64,000 nucleotides of DNA from Modicisalibacter muralis (GCF_900102945.1 NZ_FNGI01000013.1:56537-120536); one strand, 5' to 3'; counted from the stretch's first letter, positions 1 to 11,041 are shown. Translations and numbers: made by a program. The notes: a model not told the origin generated them from the letters alone.

Positions 1-1
1 T

Positions 2-382
2 CCTCACGATGCGGTATTAGCGCACCTGCGGCGTTGTCTGGAAGTGCGCTTCTATGGCAATCGTCGAGCCATGCTGCGTTATTACTACCCGGCTATCGCG
101 GCGTGCCTGTTCGCGCCGGACTCCAAGCCCCATCGCCAGTGGCTGGGACCACTCGATCAGTGGGTCTGGTTTGGCACGACAACTCAACGCCTCGACGAGC
201 AGCCACAATGGCATGCCCTGCGCGATGATACGGATACCCAGGCGATAGCTAGCGACGAGTCGTCTCGGCCGATCACGTTATCCAACGGTCAGGAGAATGC
301 CTTGGAGCAGCATATTCGGACCAGCCAGGCAACCGAGCGAACGACCCACTACCACTACCACAGAGAAGGGAGTCTCACATGA
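2..382 (+). CDS. DUF4123-type T6SS adaptor (5' partial)
   Basis: C-terminal part of a protein whose start lies before the window; the frame is open from base 2. The pattern LRRCLEVRFYGNRRAMLRYYYP followed by a WLGPLDQWVWFG-like stretch resembles the end of DUF4123 (Tap-type) proteins, which act as chaperones that load type VI secretion effectors onto VgrG. In that family such genes usually sit directly before their effector. Here the stop overlaps the next start as ATGA, so the two are translationally coupled. The tail after about residue 75 is polar and His-rich and not conserved. The family call is from motif memory; only about 125 codons are visible. Confidence 0.6.
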   Translation, partial: PHDAVLAHLRRCLEVRFYGNRRAMLRYYYPAIAACLFAPDSKPHRQWLGPLDQWVWFGTTTQRLDEQPQWHALRDDTDTQAIASDESSRPITLSNGQENALEQHIRTSQATERTTHYHYHREGSLT

Positions 383-3300
383 GCCAGGAACTCAGCCAAC
401 ACAAGGCGTGTGAGCCGCCCAAGCTCTACATCCAGGTCATGGGCAAGGCGCATCCCGACGGGCACCGCTTCGTCTTCTACGATATTACCGATCAACAGGT
501 GCAACAGGCGCTGGCCGACAAGGTAGAAGAAGAGGATCTGCCGACGCCGTTGAGTCGTATCCATGGCTGGCCATGGAAGGACCAGCCCGAGCGCAATGTG
601 TGGCTGGAAATCGCCAGCGACGGCGATGCGCCGATTCGCGTTTCGCTGTTCGAGCGCGTCGGCGAGACACCCTGGCAGGAACACCCACAGCGCGTAACCT
701 GGCAGCATCATGTGGTGCAGCCGGTCATGCCGCTGGCATTCTGGCAATCACTACAATCCGAGCGCGCTCGGGCACTGCCCATACGCCCCGGTTATCTGTA
801 CGTTTATTATCAGGGTGCCGTATGGCGAGAAATCGAGATAACCCTATCGCAGCAAGGCCAATGGCAATTCCGCGATATCGATCTTGCCCGGCACCGCGAT
901 AGCGCCTCCGAGTATACCGACAACCAACGCCCCGGCATCGGCAAGTCGCTCTCGGAAATCTGGCTGCCCGCACGCCAGAACCTCGGCTGGCTGTCCACGG
1001 CGGTGAGGGTCGCCTTTTCCGAAGTTCAGTGGTCGGCCCCACGCCTCAATTACCTGAATACCCATCCCGCCGGCATCAGCCGGCGCTTTCAAGCCGTGTC
1101 GCTGCAGCGTCCATCGCAGGCCATCACCAGCGGGCGGCTGGTTGCCCCCGATAGGCTGATCGCCCAGCGTGGGCGCTGCCCGGATATCGAATGGCAGCTC
1201 GCCGAGCCAGAGCTGTGGACCGAGGACCTACTCGGCCAGGCTGTGGCTACGCGCTTTGCCGAAGCCAAAAGCGCCCAGCAAACACTCGATGCCGGCGGCA
1301 CCGAAGCAATGGATGCCTGGGAGCGACCCAATCCGGCATTGGCACTCGAGGCCGGATTGTGTGCGCTGGCCCTGGAAAAGATCGTCCAGCAGGACAGCGA
1401 ACAGGACGACCCACTGCCCTGGGAAGAGGCACCATCGAGCGAGGATGTCTTCAGCGATGCGCGCCGGCGCGGCATTCCCGGACTGGTGATCGACGACGCG
1501 ATGTTCGCGCTGCGCCACGCCCAGATGCAGACCCAGCAAGCCCAGCATTATCTGTCGCTACTCCTCGAACGCTGCGCCCGACACCCGCATTACCAGAGCG
1601 CCCTGCTGGTGCAAAAGCGTATCATTCCCGAGCGGATCGCCGGGCAGGACAATCCGCTGCACGAGTTCGCCGACGACGAGGTGCTGAGTTACCACGGTGG
1701 CACCTTCCATACCGCCATCGCCACGCTGTCTCGCTATAACGCGCATAGCCTCTGGGAGACCCATCAAACTCGGCTCGCCGATTACCTGAGCGATGCTGCC
1801 TATCAGCGCGCGCTGGCCGACTATTTCAGCCTGGAAGGCGGCGATTACCTCAGCGGCTTCGCCATCGCCCAGCAACTCTTCACCGCGCTGAGCCTCGATC
1901 GCCAACGCGCGGATACCCTGCTCGATCGCGATATCGCCAGCCAGTTCGGCGATACCCAATCAGCGACGGCGGCGCGCACCCTTCAGGCGCTGCTCGAAGA
2001 CGGCAGCGATGAGCCGTTACACGCGATGTGCTTTCCTGATAGCGCCGCCTATCGCGTCGAGCAACCCTTCGTGCTGCCCGAAACCGAAATCAACGACGGC
2101 AGCGGTGTGTTCAGGTCCTTGGCCCTGGCCGAGCAAGGCCAGCGCGATCAAGCCCCCGAGAAGGACGAACTACATACCCTGGAAGCCTCGCTGCTGGCAG
2201 CCATGGCCCGCAGCAGCACGACCAGCCAGCTAAAGGGCTGGACGGGCACCATCGACATTGTGTTCGCCAAGTTCGCCGAAAGCGGCAAGAACCTGCTCGG
2301 CCAAATCGCCGACGAAAACCAACGTACGGTGATGGCCGCACGTATTTACCTGCCCTCGTTCAATGCCTCGCGCGCGGCCTTGCATACACTGATCGGCGAT
2401 CTGACCTTTCAGCCGCTTGCCGATGTCGACTTGGGCAACAAGGTGCTGCTGGGTGTCGAGGACGTCGCCTCGGGGCTGACCTTCGGGCTCGACAAGGCCG
2501 AGCGGGAATACATGGCCAATCACCGTCGGCAATTTTATGGCAACGTCTATCGCACTGCGGATGGCACCTTGCTGGGCGCCACCAACCGTCGCCGGCTGAA
2601 CTCGATGAGCGAGATCGGCGAAGCCCGCGAGATGCGCTTCATCTTCGCCGACGCCGACTCCCGGGCCGCTGAGCTGGTACGCCGGGGTAGAACACGCATC
2701 GGGATGGCCGAACGCGCCGCCGGAATCACCAAGTTGCCGTATATTCTGGTGGTCGTCGAAGCGATGAATTTGGCAGTCTGTGGATCGGCCTTCCTCAAAA
2801 CGAAAAAGAGCGCTAAAACAGCCTTATATGCCGTTTCCGCAATGACCGATCTTGGCCTGGCCACGCTGAATATCAGCGAGTATATCGCCAAGCGCCATCA
2901 AGCCCCCCGGCCAATTATTCGCGTCAGCCAGATCAGTCAGAAGGTGGTTATTCGTAATCAAGGAACTAACTGGTTAGCACGTCGTTTTCCCCAACTAATT
3001 CGGATCAACTGGCTGGCCACCAAAGCTTCCGGCATTCTGCTGGCGATCACCATGGCCTGGGAGGCACTGGGCCGCTTCGACGAGGGCGATACCGATGCCG
3101 GCATTGCCTATGCGCTGGCCGCCGTCGGCGCGGTGATGCTGATGATCGGACCGCTGGGCTGGATCGGCCTGGCCCTGCTGCTCGGGGGTAGTATCGCCGG
3201 CACCCTGCTCACCGATGGGCCCTTCGAGGCCTGGCTCAAGCACGGCCCGTTCGGCAACCAGAAAGACGATGCGCCCTGGTTGCAGGACCCCAAAATCGCC

Positions 3301-3885
3301 TACTATCGCCTGCAAGGGCTGTTCGCCAATATCCGAGTGACGCGACGCAGGATGTCGCCCATCGAGCAGCGCGCCCTGCTGGCAGGGCTGGGCAACAGCC
3401 ATGATTCAACGTCTTACCCCATTGGTGAACGCTGGCAACAGCATGGAAGCCTCCAAGACATCGATACGGCCATCGAGGTGCGCAGCGCCCTGCCCGGCAT
3501 GGGCGTCGAGCTCAAAGATAGGCTCGTGCTGACCCGCGAGCACTACCGGAATACCACGCTGCCACGCATGTATCCGCAACCGGACACCTTGTCATCGACC
3601 CGCGTACAGCCGTTATTGACCCAGATCGCACCGCACCGGCTGACCTATTTCGTGCATACCCCGCGAGTCGCGGACCCAGTGGTTAGCACTGGGTTGGCCC
3701 TGGTAACAGAAGGCTATCGCTGGCAACTTCAGTTACAATTTCACGAAGTCACCCAGCCGCCGCTGCGCACCAGCCGGCGAATTTTTCCGGCACCCAAGCC
3801 GTTGGTGGCCATACCCGATGACATGACCGAAATACTCAGCATCGACAACGCCATGGGCGACTACTGGATCAAGGAAACGCTCTGA
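379..3885 (+). CDS. VasX-like T6SS effector, putative membrane-active toxin
   Basis: Large protein of 1168 residues. The N-terminal half has the look of the VasX / BTH_I2691 effector family, including an IRPGYLYVY motif near residues 135-143. The rest of the N-terminal 750 residues is soluble and mostly helical. Hydrophobic segments cluster in the C-terminal third, near residues 786-806, 817-832 and 884-945 (for example IGPLGWIGLALLLGGSIAG). That fits a pore-forming or membrane-disrupting toxin delivered to the periplasm of target cells. No signal peptide is seen, as expected for T6SS cargo. It overlaps the upstream adaptor gene by 4 bp and the downstream gene by 1 bp, so effector and probable immunity gene are coupled. 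Family and activity are inferred. An alternative is a non-toxic structural cargo protein. Confidence 0.6.
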   Translation: MSQELSQHKACEPPKLYIQVMGKAHPDGHRFVFYDITDQQVQQALADKVEEEDLPTPLSRIHGWPWKDQPERNVWLEIASDGDAPIRVSLFERVGETPWQEHPQRVTWQHHVVQPVMPLAFWQSLQSERARALPIRPGYLYVYYQGAVWREIEITLSQQGQWQFRDIDLARHRDSASEYTDNQRPGIGKSLSEIWLPARQNLGWLSTAVRVAFSEVQWSAPRLNYLNTHPAGISRRFQAVSLQRPSQAITSGRLVAPDRLIAQRGRCPDIEWQLAEPELWTEDLLGQAVATRFAEAKSAQQTLDAGGTEAMDAWERPNPALALEAGLCALALEKIVQQDSEQDDPLPWEEAPSSEDVFSDARRRGIPGLVIDDAMFALRHAQMQTQQAQHYLSLLLERCARHPHYQSALLVQKRIIPERIAGQDNPLHEFADDEVLSYHGGTFHTAIATLSRYNAHSLWETHQTRLADYLSDAAYQRALADYFSLEGGDYLSGFAIAQQLFTALSLDRQRADTLLDRDIASQFGDTQSATAARTLQALLEDGSDEPLHAMCFPDSAAYRVEQPFVLPETEINDGSGVFRSLALAEQGQRDQAPEKDELHTLEASLLAAMARSSTTSQLKGWTGTIDIVFAKFAESGKNLLGQIADENQRTVMAARIYLPSFNASRAALHTLIGDLTFQPLADVDLGNKVLLGVEDVASGLTFGLDKAEREYMANHRRQFYGNVYRTADGTLLGATNRRRLNSMSEIGEAREMRFIFADADSRAAELVRRGRTRIGMAERAAGITKLPYILVVVEAMNLAVCGSAFLKTKKSAKTALYAVSAMTDLGLATLNISEYIAKRHQAPRPIIRVSQISQKVVIRNQGTNWLARRFPQLIRINWLATKASGILLAITMAWEALGRFDEGDTDAGIAYALAAVGAVMLMIGPLGWIGLALLLGGSIAGTLLTDGPFEAWLKHGPFGNQKDDAPWLQDPKIAYYRLQGLFANIRVTRRRMSPIEQRALLAGLGNSHDSTSYPIGERWQQHGSLQDIDTAIEVRSALPGMGVELKDRLVLTREHYRNTTLPRMYPQPDTLSSTRVQPLLTQIAPHRLTYFVHTPRVADPVVSTGLALVTEGYRWQLQLQFHEVTQPPLRTSRRIFPAPKPLVAIPDDMTEILSIDNAMGDYWIKETL

Positions 3886-4877
3886 TGTCGGTTAATGAAA
3901 CCTTCGACAGCTATTACGCCGCAACGGCCTACACGCCCGAGAAGCGCCACGAGTGGGAATCAGAAAACCCCAAGCGGGACAAGCTATTTGGCTCGCAGCT
4001 GTCCTGGGATCGCAAGACCCAGGATACCGGTCCGGAAGAAGAATATGACTACAGCCATATCGAAATTTCTCAACAGGAAGAGAAAAGACGCTCGGGAAAA
4101 AGTCTGGAAGGAAAAGAGATTTACAAAGAGCTGAAGGCACGTTACGACTATCAGGTTATCATGCCGCCAAATTACAAAGCATTGGCAACATTTTTTTTTA
4201 TGACAACGGGAATATCAAAAGGACTGACTTACATGTCAGCATTTGGATATTTTGCCTTTTCCGTATTACTTCCTTTGTACGTGGTTTTTGGAGATCCAAC
4301 GCTCTCAGATTATAAAGACGCAATGATTTACCTTTTCTTTTTTTTGGGTCCGGTTTTTTTTATCTGCTTATTCCTTTGGAAATCAGGGGAGCTACTTAAC
4401 AAAAAACGTCCAGATATTTTCATGGGTGTGCGAAAAGGTCCCCTTTGGCAGGCCAATCGCCAAACCGGCATGCTTACCTTCTACAAGAAAAGGCGCGCCT
4501 GGAAGCAACGCTTGCAAGCGCCATTTCACGAGTTCGATGCCTTTCTGCAAAGCTCTCCGGATTCTCAGGGTAGTTCGACCTATTCGCTGTTTCTGTATCA
4601 TCCCCAGCAACGCATTAAACAAAAGCTCGACGCTCAGTTTCCGCCGACCAAGATGGAGGGCGAGCTGGTCGCCGCCTGGCAATTCCTGCAACGCTATATG
4701 GATGTCTCCCAGCCACTGCCGGATGTTCCCGGGCTGGAGATCCATCGCCATAAGGACCCTACCACGGCAGCCTCTGACAAGCGCAGGAAGCGAAACCCGC
4801 GCTACTGGCGCGACATGAGTGAGCAAAACGTCAACAAAATTCAGCGCGAGAAATATCTGAAGAACATTCGACGTTGA
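3885..4877 (+). CDS. Membrane protein, probable T6SS immunity protein (DUF6708-like)
   Basis: 330 residues. A charged N-terminal region of about 95 residues is followed by hydrophobic segments near residues 113-136 and 144-163, then a soluble C-terminal half with FMGVRKGPLWQANRQTGMLTFYKKR. That last part matches in layout the PVRFNRQRREVCFVPEG region of the next two genes, and recalls DUF6708. The start codon shares its A with the effector stop (TGATG), a common arrangement for immunity genes. A membrane immunity protein would suit a pore-forming effector; this is inference. The membrane-coding stretch (about 4180-4400) is much more AT-rich than its surroundings and carries T runs of 9, 8 and 8, which are possible slippage or sequencing-error sites. 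No break in the frame is seen. Confidence 0.5.
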   Translation: MSVNETFDSYYAATAYTPEKRHEWESENPKRDKLFGSQLSWDRKTQDTGPEEEYDYSHIEISQQEEKRRSGKSLEGKEIYKELKARYDYQVIMPPNYKALATFFFMTTGISKGLTYMSAFGYFAFSVLLPLYVVFGDPTLSDYKDAMIYLFFFLGPVFFICLFLWKSGELLNKKRPDIFMGVRKGPLWQANRQTGMLTFYKKRRAWKQRLQAPFHEFDAFLQSSPDSQGSSTYSLFLYHPQQRIKQKLDAQFPPTKMEGELVAAWQFLQRYMDVSQPLPDVPGLEIHRHKDPTTAASDKRRKRNPRYWRDMSEQNVNKIQREKYLKNIRR

Positions 4878-5119
4878 TGGTTGGATAGAGCTTGTCGCTT
4901 GACCCTGAATCGCCGTTATAGACGCGCCTCAATCATCGGTATTAGCAGGTGATTTGAGATCCGATTTAGCGGTAGCGTGGGCGGCTATAGGGCCGACATG
5001 CAGAATAGAATACAGGCCCATCGAGATCTGCAACACCGAGCGACGTCGAACCTAAAGGCGTGCCTAGCGACTGGCACCGCTTGACTATCGAGGTTTGGTA
5101 ATAGAGGAAGGATGGATAA

Positions 5120-6256
5120 ATGAGTCGCAAAAAAGCCGCCGGAGAATTACCCAAACCGGCCCTCGACCAACCCCACCGCGCCGGTGACACCGAACGCATG
5201 GCGGGAGGGCGGGTCACTTACCTAGCCCCCTTGCCGCTGCCCACCGGCTACCCGAAGGTGGATTTTCTCAAGGCTACCGGCGAACTCAACGATACCTGGC
5301 TGGACTATGGCACCGGCTGGCCCACGGTATTTGGCTGGCAGTTGATCTTCGGCGTGGTGTTTGGTGTTTTTTTACTTGTTGCGTTTATTTTTCCGCTACT
5401 GGCTGCGGCTATGACTTATAGCGAAGCTTATCCGTTTACGGAGGAGCTTTCGATTTACTTAGATATCACCATGCCGTTTGCCATTTTAGGTGGGGCGGCT
5501 GGCTTGCTGATCTCGTTGTCGGCTGTTTTCCATGCTCATCAAAAAAGAAAAAAAAGCATGCCCGTGCGTTTCAACCGCCAGCGTCGTGAGGTGTGTTTTG
5601 TGCCGGAAGGGCCACGAGGTCACGAGGCACCGGTCTTCGTGCCCTGGGAGTCGCTGATGGCCTGGGTGGTGGAGGCACGTGGCGTCACCGGATATGGCGT
5701 GACCCAGCAATATGGCCTGGGGCTGGGCTATGCCCACCCTCAGACCGAAAAATGGCTGACCCTGGAGTTTATGTCGCCGGCCGTGCCGCTGGCGATTGGC
5801 AGTTGGGAAGCGATTCGCGCCTATATGGAATACGAGGTGGACTCGCTGCGCGATATTCAGGACCCGGAAGGGTTGCGCGGCCCCGACGACCCGCCCTACG
5901 AGGGCCTGCACACCCTGCGCAATGCCCGCAAGGATATTAACCGGCGCTACCGTAACGGCGAGGTGGGCTGGCTCTATACGCTGTGCTGGTATCTGTTCGA
6001 TATCATCGAATGTTGGAATTTGCCCGGCTATCTGGCCGAGTGGGAAACCCGCCGCCTCAAGAAGGCCGGGCCCAAGCGGCTCCCACCGGAAATGCAAGCC
6101 TGGTCGCAGCCATTGCCCAGGGAACAATGGGCTCAGCCCAGCCCGGCACTCAAGCGCCTATCCGCCGAGGTGAATCGATTGCACAAGCAACACCCCAACC
6201 GCCCCATCGAGCAGCTATTCGCCGAGGTGTACCGCAAGGAAGGGTTGACGGCTTGA
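5120..6256 (+). CDS. DUF6708-like membrane protein, tandem copy 1
   Basis: 378 residues. Start chosen at ATG behind a GAGGAAGG ribosome site. Order of parts: short polar N-terminus, a conserved block with YLAPLPLPTGYPKVD, two hydrophobic segments (about residues 70-95 and 115-137), a basic HAHQKRKKS turn, then a cytosolic domain beginning MPVRFNRQRREVCFVPEG. The next gene is a close tandem duplicate. Position behind a VasX-like effector and the paired membrane segments make an immunity role likely, but no activity is shown. Family name is from memory. It could alternatively be an orphan immunity gene collected against a different toxin. Confidence 0.55.
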   Translation: MSRKKAAGELPKPALDQPHRAGDTERMAGGRVTYLAPLPLPTGYPKVDFLKATGELNDTWLDYGTGWPTVFGWQLIFGVVFGVFLLVAFIFPLLAAAMTYSEAYPFTEELSIYLDITMPFAILGGAAGLLISLSAVFHAHQKRKKSMPVRFNRQRREVCFVPEGPRGHEAPVFVPWESLMAWVVEARGVTGYGVTQQYGLGLGYAHPQTEKWLTLEFMSPAVPLAIGSWEAIRAYMEYEVDSLRDIQDPEGLRGPDDPPYEGLHTLRNARKDINRRYRNGEVGWLYTLCWYLFDIIECWNLPGYLAEWETRRLKKAGPKRLPPEMQAWSQPLPREQWAQPSPALKRLSAEVNRLHKQHPNRPIEQLFAEVYRKEGLTA

Positions 6257-7386
6257 GTCAGAAAACCGCCAGCAACCTACCCAGGCCGGGCTTCAACCAA
6301 CCCCACCGCGCCGGTAACACCGAACGCATGGCGGGTGGACGGGTCACTTACCTAGCCCCCTTGCCGCTGCCCACCGGCTACCCGAAGGTGGATTACCTCA
6401 AGGCCGTCGGCGAGCTCAACGACACCTGGCTGGATTATGGCACCGGCTGGCCCACGGTATTTGGCTGGCAGTTGATCTTCGGCGTGGTGTTTGGTGTTTT
6501 TTTACTTGTGGCGTTTATTTTTCCGCTAATTATAGCAACCGTAACCTATAACGAGGCCTACCCCTTTATCGGAGAGTTTGTAATTCACTTTAAGATGGGT
6601 ATTACCCTCGCTTTATGGGGCTGCGGGGCTGGTTTGCTAATCTCGTTGTCGGTTGTTTTACATGCGCATCAAAAAAGAAAAAAAAGCATGCCCGTGCGTT
6701 TCAATCGTCAGCGCCGTGAAGTGTGTTTCGTGCCGGAGGGGCCACGGGGTCACGAGGCGCCGGTCTTCGTGCCCTGGGAGTCGCTGATGGCCTGGGTGGT
6801 GGAGGCACGCGGCGTCACCGAGTATGGCATGATGCAGCAATATGGCCTGGGGCTGGGCTACGCCCATCCACAGACCGAAAAGTGGCTGACTCTGGAGTTC
6901 ATGGCGCCGGCCGTGCCGCTGGCGATGGGCAGTTGGGAAGCGATTCGCGCCTATATGGAGTACGAGGTGGACTCGCTGCGCGACATTCAGGACCCGGAAG
7001 GGTTGCGCGGCCCCGACGACCCACCCTATGAGGGCCTGCACACCCTGCGCAATGCCCGCAAGGATATCAACCAGCGCCGGCGTAACGGCGAGGTCGGCTG
7101 GCTCTTTACGCTGTGCTGGTATCTGATCGATATCATCGAAGGTTGGAACCTGCCCGGCTACCTGGCCGAGTGGGAAACCCGCCGCCTCAAGAAGGCTGGG
7201 CCTAAGCGGCTACCCGAGGCGATGCAGGCCTGGTCGCAGCCATTGCCCAGGGAACAATGGGCCCAACCCAGCCCGGCGCTCGAGCGGCTATCCGTCGAAG
7301 TGACGCGACTACACAAGCAACACCCTAACCGCCCCATCGAGCAGCTATTCGCCGAGGTGTACCGCAAGGAAGGATTGACGGCTTGA
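6253..7386 (+). CDS. DUF6708-like membrane protein, tandem copy 2 (TTG start)
   Basis: Start chosen at TTG (6253), overlapping the stop of copy 1 as TTGA. This places SQKTASNLPRPGFNQPHRAG opposite the N-terminus of copy 1 and gives 377 residues. A longer reading from about 5983 is open but would overlap copy 1 and lacks homologous sequence. The protein is nearly identical to copy 1 except in the membrane region, where about 40 residues differ strongly (LIIATVTYNEAYPFIGEF against LLAAAMTYSEAYPFTEEL). AAGGAAGG at about 6236 can serve as ribosome site inside copy 1, so translation is probably coupled. Likely a diversified immunity paralogue (inference). Confidence 0.55.
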   Translation: MSQKTASNLPRPGFNQPHRAGNTERMAGGRVTYLAPLPLPTGYPKVDYLKAVGELNDTWLDYGTGWPTVFGWQLIFGVVFGVFLLVAFIFPLIIATVTYNEAYPFIGEFVIHFKMGITLALWGCGAGLLISLSVVLHAHQKRKKSMPVRFNRQRREVCFVPEGPRGHEAPVFVPWESLMAWVVEARGVTEYGMMQQYGLGLGYAHPQTEKWLTLEFMAPAVPLAMGSWEAIRAYMEYEVDSLRDIQDPEGLRGPDDPPYEGLHTLRNARKDINQRRRNGEVGWLFTLCWYLIDIIEGWNLPGYLAEWETRRLKKAGPKRLPEAMQAWSQPLPREQWAQPSPALERLSVEVTRLHKQHPNRPIEQLFAEVYRKEGLTA

Positions 7387-7392
7387 GTCAGC

Positions 7393-7422
7393 AAAAAACC
7401 CACGAGCTCGTCGTGGGTTTTT
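7393..7422 (+). terminator. Rho-independent terminator after the tandem immunity genes
   Basis: A-rich flank, perfect stem CCCACGA/TCGTGGG (7399-7405 with 7411-7417), five-base loop GCTCG, then TTTTT. The flanking A and T tracts make it usable on both strands, so it may also end the response-regulator transcript that arrives on the minus strand at 7452. Confidence 0.8.
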
Positions 7423-7451
7423 CGTTCAAGCCATAGGCTAGCGATGTAAGC

Positions 7452-8114
7452 TCAAGACTCAACCTTTGGCGGCTCTACCTCGAGCTTCTGCGCAGCAATT
7501 ACCGCCTGGGTGCGCGAGTGCACGCCCAGCTTGCGCAGGATCGCGGTGACATGCGCCTTGATGGTGGCTTCGGAGACATTGAGCTCGAAGGCGATCTGCT
7601 TGTTGAGCAGCCCTTCGGTCAACATGTTGAGCACGCGGAATTGCTGCGGCGTCAGTGAGGCGATGGCTTCGGCGAAGCGTGTTTCATCCTCGTCGGACTC
7701 GCCGAGCGCTTCGGCGAGCTCCGCGGGTAGCCATACTTCGCCATTGAGTATCTCGCCGACGGCTTCGGCGATCATCGTTAGCGACGATGATTTGGGAATG
7801 AAGCCGGAGGCGCCGTAATCGATGGCGCGGCGTACCACGTGGGGTTCGTCGCTGCCTGACACCACTGCCACTGGAATGTCCGGCGTCTGGCCACGCAATT
7901 GGATCAGCCCCGAAAAACCGTGAGCGCCGGGCATGTGCAAGTCGAGCAGGATGAGATCCGCGTCGGGATGCCGCATCACCATCTGATTGGTGGCATCCAT
8001 GGTGTCGGCCTCGACGATCTCGGCCTGCGGCGCCACTTGACGCAGCGCCTGGGTCAGCGCGGCGCGAAACAACGGATGGTCGTCGGCAACGATGAATTTC
8101 TGGGCAAAAGCCAT
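7452..8114 (-). CDS. NarL/LuxR-family response regulator (ErdR/CrbR-like)
   Basis: 220 residues. Start chosen at MAFAQKFIV because GGAGGAG lies just upstream; a 13-residue upstream extension has no such site. The receiver domain has the acidic pair D11-D12 and the phospho-acceptor D58 in LLDLHMPG, with GFIPK near the usual lysine. The C-terminal LuxR-type helix-turn-helix reads LTPQQFRVLNMLTEGLLNKQ and then VSEATIKAHVTAILRKL. No sensor kinase is adjacent. It lies beside acs on the same strand. In pseudomonads and vibrios a NarL-type regulator of this kind (ErdR/CrbR) controls acetyl-CoA synthetase, so acs is the most likely target. That is inference from position and family. Confidence 0.85.
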   Translation of the reverse strand: MAFAQKFIVADDHPLFRAALTQALRQVAPQAEIVEADTMDATNQMVMRHPDADLILLDLHMPGAHGFSGLIQLRGQTPDIPVAVVSGSDEPHVVRRAIDYGASGFIPKSSSLTMIAEAVGEILNGEVWLPAELAEALGESDEDETRFAEAIASLTPQQFRVLNMLTEGLLNKQIAFELNVSEATIKAHVTAILRKLGVHSRTQAVIAAQKLEVEPPKVES

Positions 8115-8288
8115 TGAGTCTCCTCCGGATCCTCCTGCAGCGAACAGTTGCACTGTCTACCGCAATGCTAGTCTGGTTCGCCTTTCGTACAGCATGTTAC
8201 CCCATGCCAAGCGGGATTCCCAAGGTTCATGCAGTGCGGAGGCCAGGAACGCTAATATTCTCGCAAGTCGACTTCAATGAAATCGATA

Positions 8289-8328
8289 TGAACCGGAGCC
8301 CGCCTGCCTGGTGGCAGTAGCGGGCCCG
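8289..8328 (-). terminator. Possible hairpin downstream of acs
   Basis: Inverted repeat in which ACCGG-GCCCGC pairs across a short loop containing CTGCC/GGCAG, 20 bp beyond the acs stop. There is no clear T run, so it may be a Rho-dependent end or a 3' stabilising stem. Confidence 0.35.
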
Positions 8329-8347
8329 GTAGAAAAGGTATGTTGAA

Positions 8348-10297
<1,950 letters not shown>

Positions 10298-10352
10298 ATC
10301 GATGCTCCCTGCACTCGTAATGAGTACGCTGAGAAAGAATTGTATTTCCCAG

Positions 10353-10381
10353 CATATACCCAGTCGGGGCAGCTTTCCCAA
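10353..10381 (-). promoter_or_regulatory. Candidate acs promoter
   Basis: On the minus strand TTGGGA, 17-bp spacer, TATATG, about 55 bp before the acs start. Matches to the sigma-70 consensus are moderate. Confidence 0.3.
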
Positions 10382-10439
10382 TTAGACGTTGGTAGGAGAC
10401 ATTCTTCTTTTAAATCAGAAATTTAAACAGACATTAGCG

Positions 10440-10982
10440 CTATGAGACGCTGCTATGGACCAAGGGTTGGCGGCATTGTCGGCAAACATAGGATTGACCC
10501 GCGCAGGCCAGGGCATGACGACGCCGGCTGAAATGATGATCGCGGCATGCACAACGGTAACGATAGGGCGCCGGGCTCGCCGAGCGAGTGTCGAAGCGGT
10601 GCGTCGCGCGAGGCTCCAGGCCGTAGAGGTTGCGCATCACGCTGCGCCACTCGCGGCCATGAGGGCGGACCCTGTGCCCTTCCTCAAGATGGTGGACCAA
10701 CCAATGCGCCATTTCGTGAGGCACCACATCGACGAAGAACGCCAGGCGATTCTCGCTCAGCAGGGTGGGATTGAAACGTAACCCGCCCCGCCCGAAATGC
10801 GCCTGGCCCGCGCACTTGCCGCGCAGGTCCAGCCACGTCCCGGGACGCGGCAGCGCCGGGTATACCTTGCGACCCAATTGCCAGGCGTCATCGACACGCT
10901 GGTGAAGGCGGGCATGCAGTGCCGCTTGATCGAGCGCGAACAATCGATCGACATCGGGGGTGGGGAGCGCCGGAGACTTCAT
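10440..10982 (-). CDS. SprT-family zinc metalloprotease-like protein
   Basis: 180 residues. The HEMAHWLVHH stretch contains the HExxH zinc-binding motif, with a following H in the RPHGREWR segment, as in SprT/Spartan-type domains. The C-terminal part carries a zinc-ribbon-like pattern of CxC...CRQC. In E. coli sprT is a conserved gene of uncertain role; the eukaryotic homologue repairs DNA-protein crosslinks. It ends 143 bp beyond the acs start region and is transcribed the same way, but probably separately. Function beyond a metal-dependent protease fold is not established from the sequence. Confidence 0.8.
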   Translation of the reverse strand: MKSPALPTPDVDRLFALDQAALHARLHQRVDDAWQLGRKVYPALPRPGTWLDLRGKCAGQAHFGRGGLRFNPTLLSENRLAFFVDVVPHEMAHWLVHHLEEGHRVRPHGREWRSVMRNLYGLEPRATHRFDTRSASPAPYRYRCACRDHHFSRRRHALACAGQSYVCRQCRQPLVHSSVS

Positions 10983-11041
10983 GGGATGCTAGAATGCCGA
11001 GCAACGCCACCATCGTCCAGCCCCTTTTCCATGGAAGCGAC

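Noticed and set aside
4878..5119. Possible promoter or small gene between the first and second immunity candidates
   Set aside because: TTGACC/TATAGA and TTGACT/TAATAG pairs have 12-bp spacers, too short; no ORF with a ribosome site was seen.
5983..6252. 90-codon in-frame extension upstream of tandem copy 2
   Set aside because: It overlaps copy 1 in another frame and has no counterpart at the start of copy 1; TTG at 6253 aligns the two N-termini.
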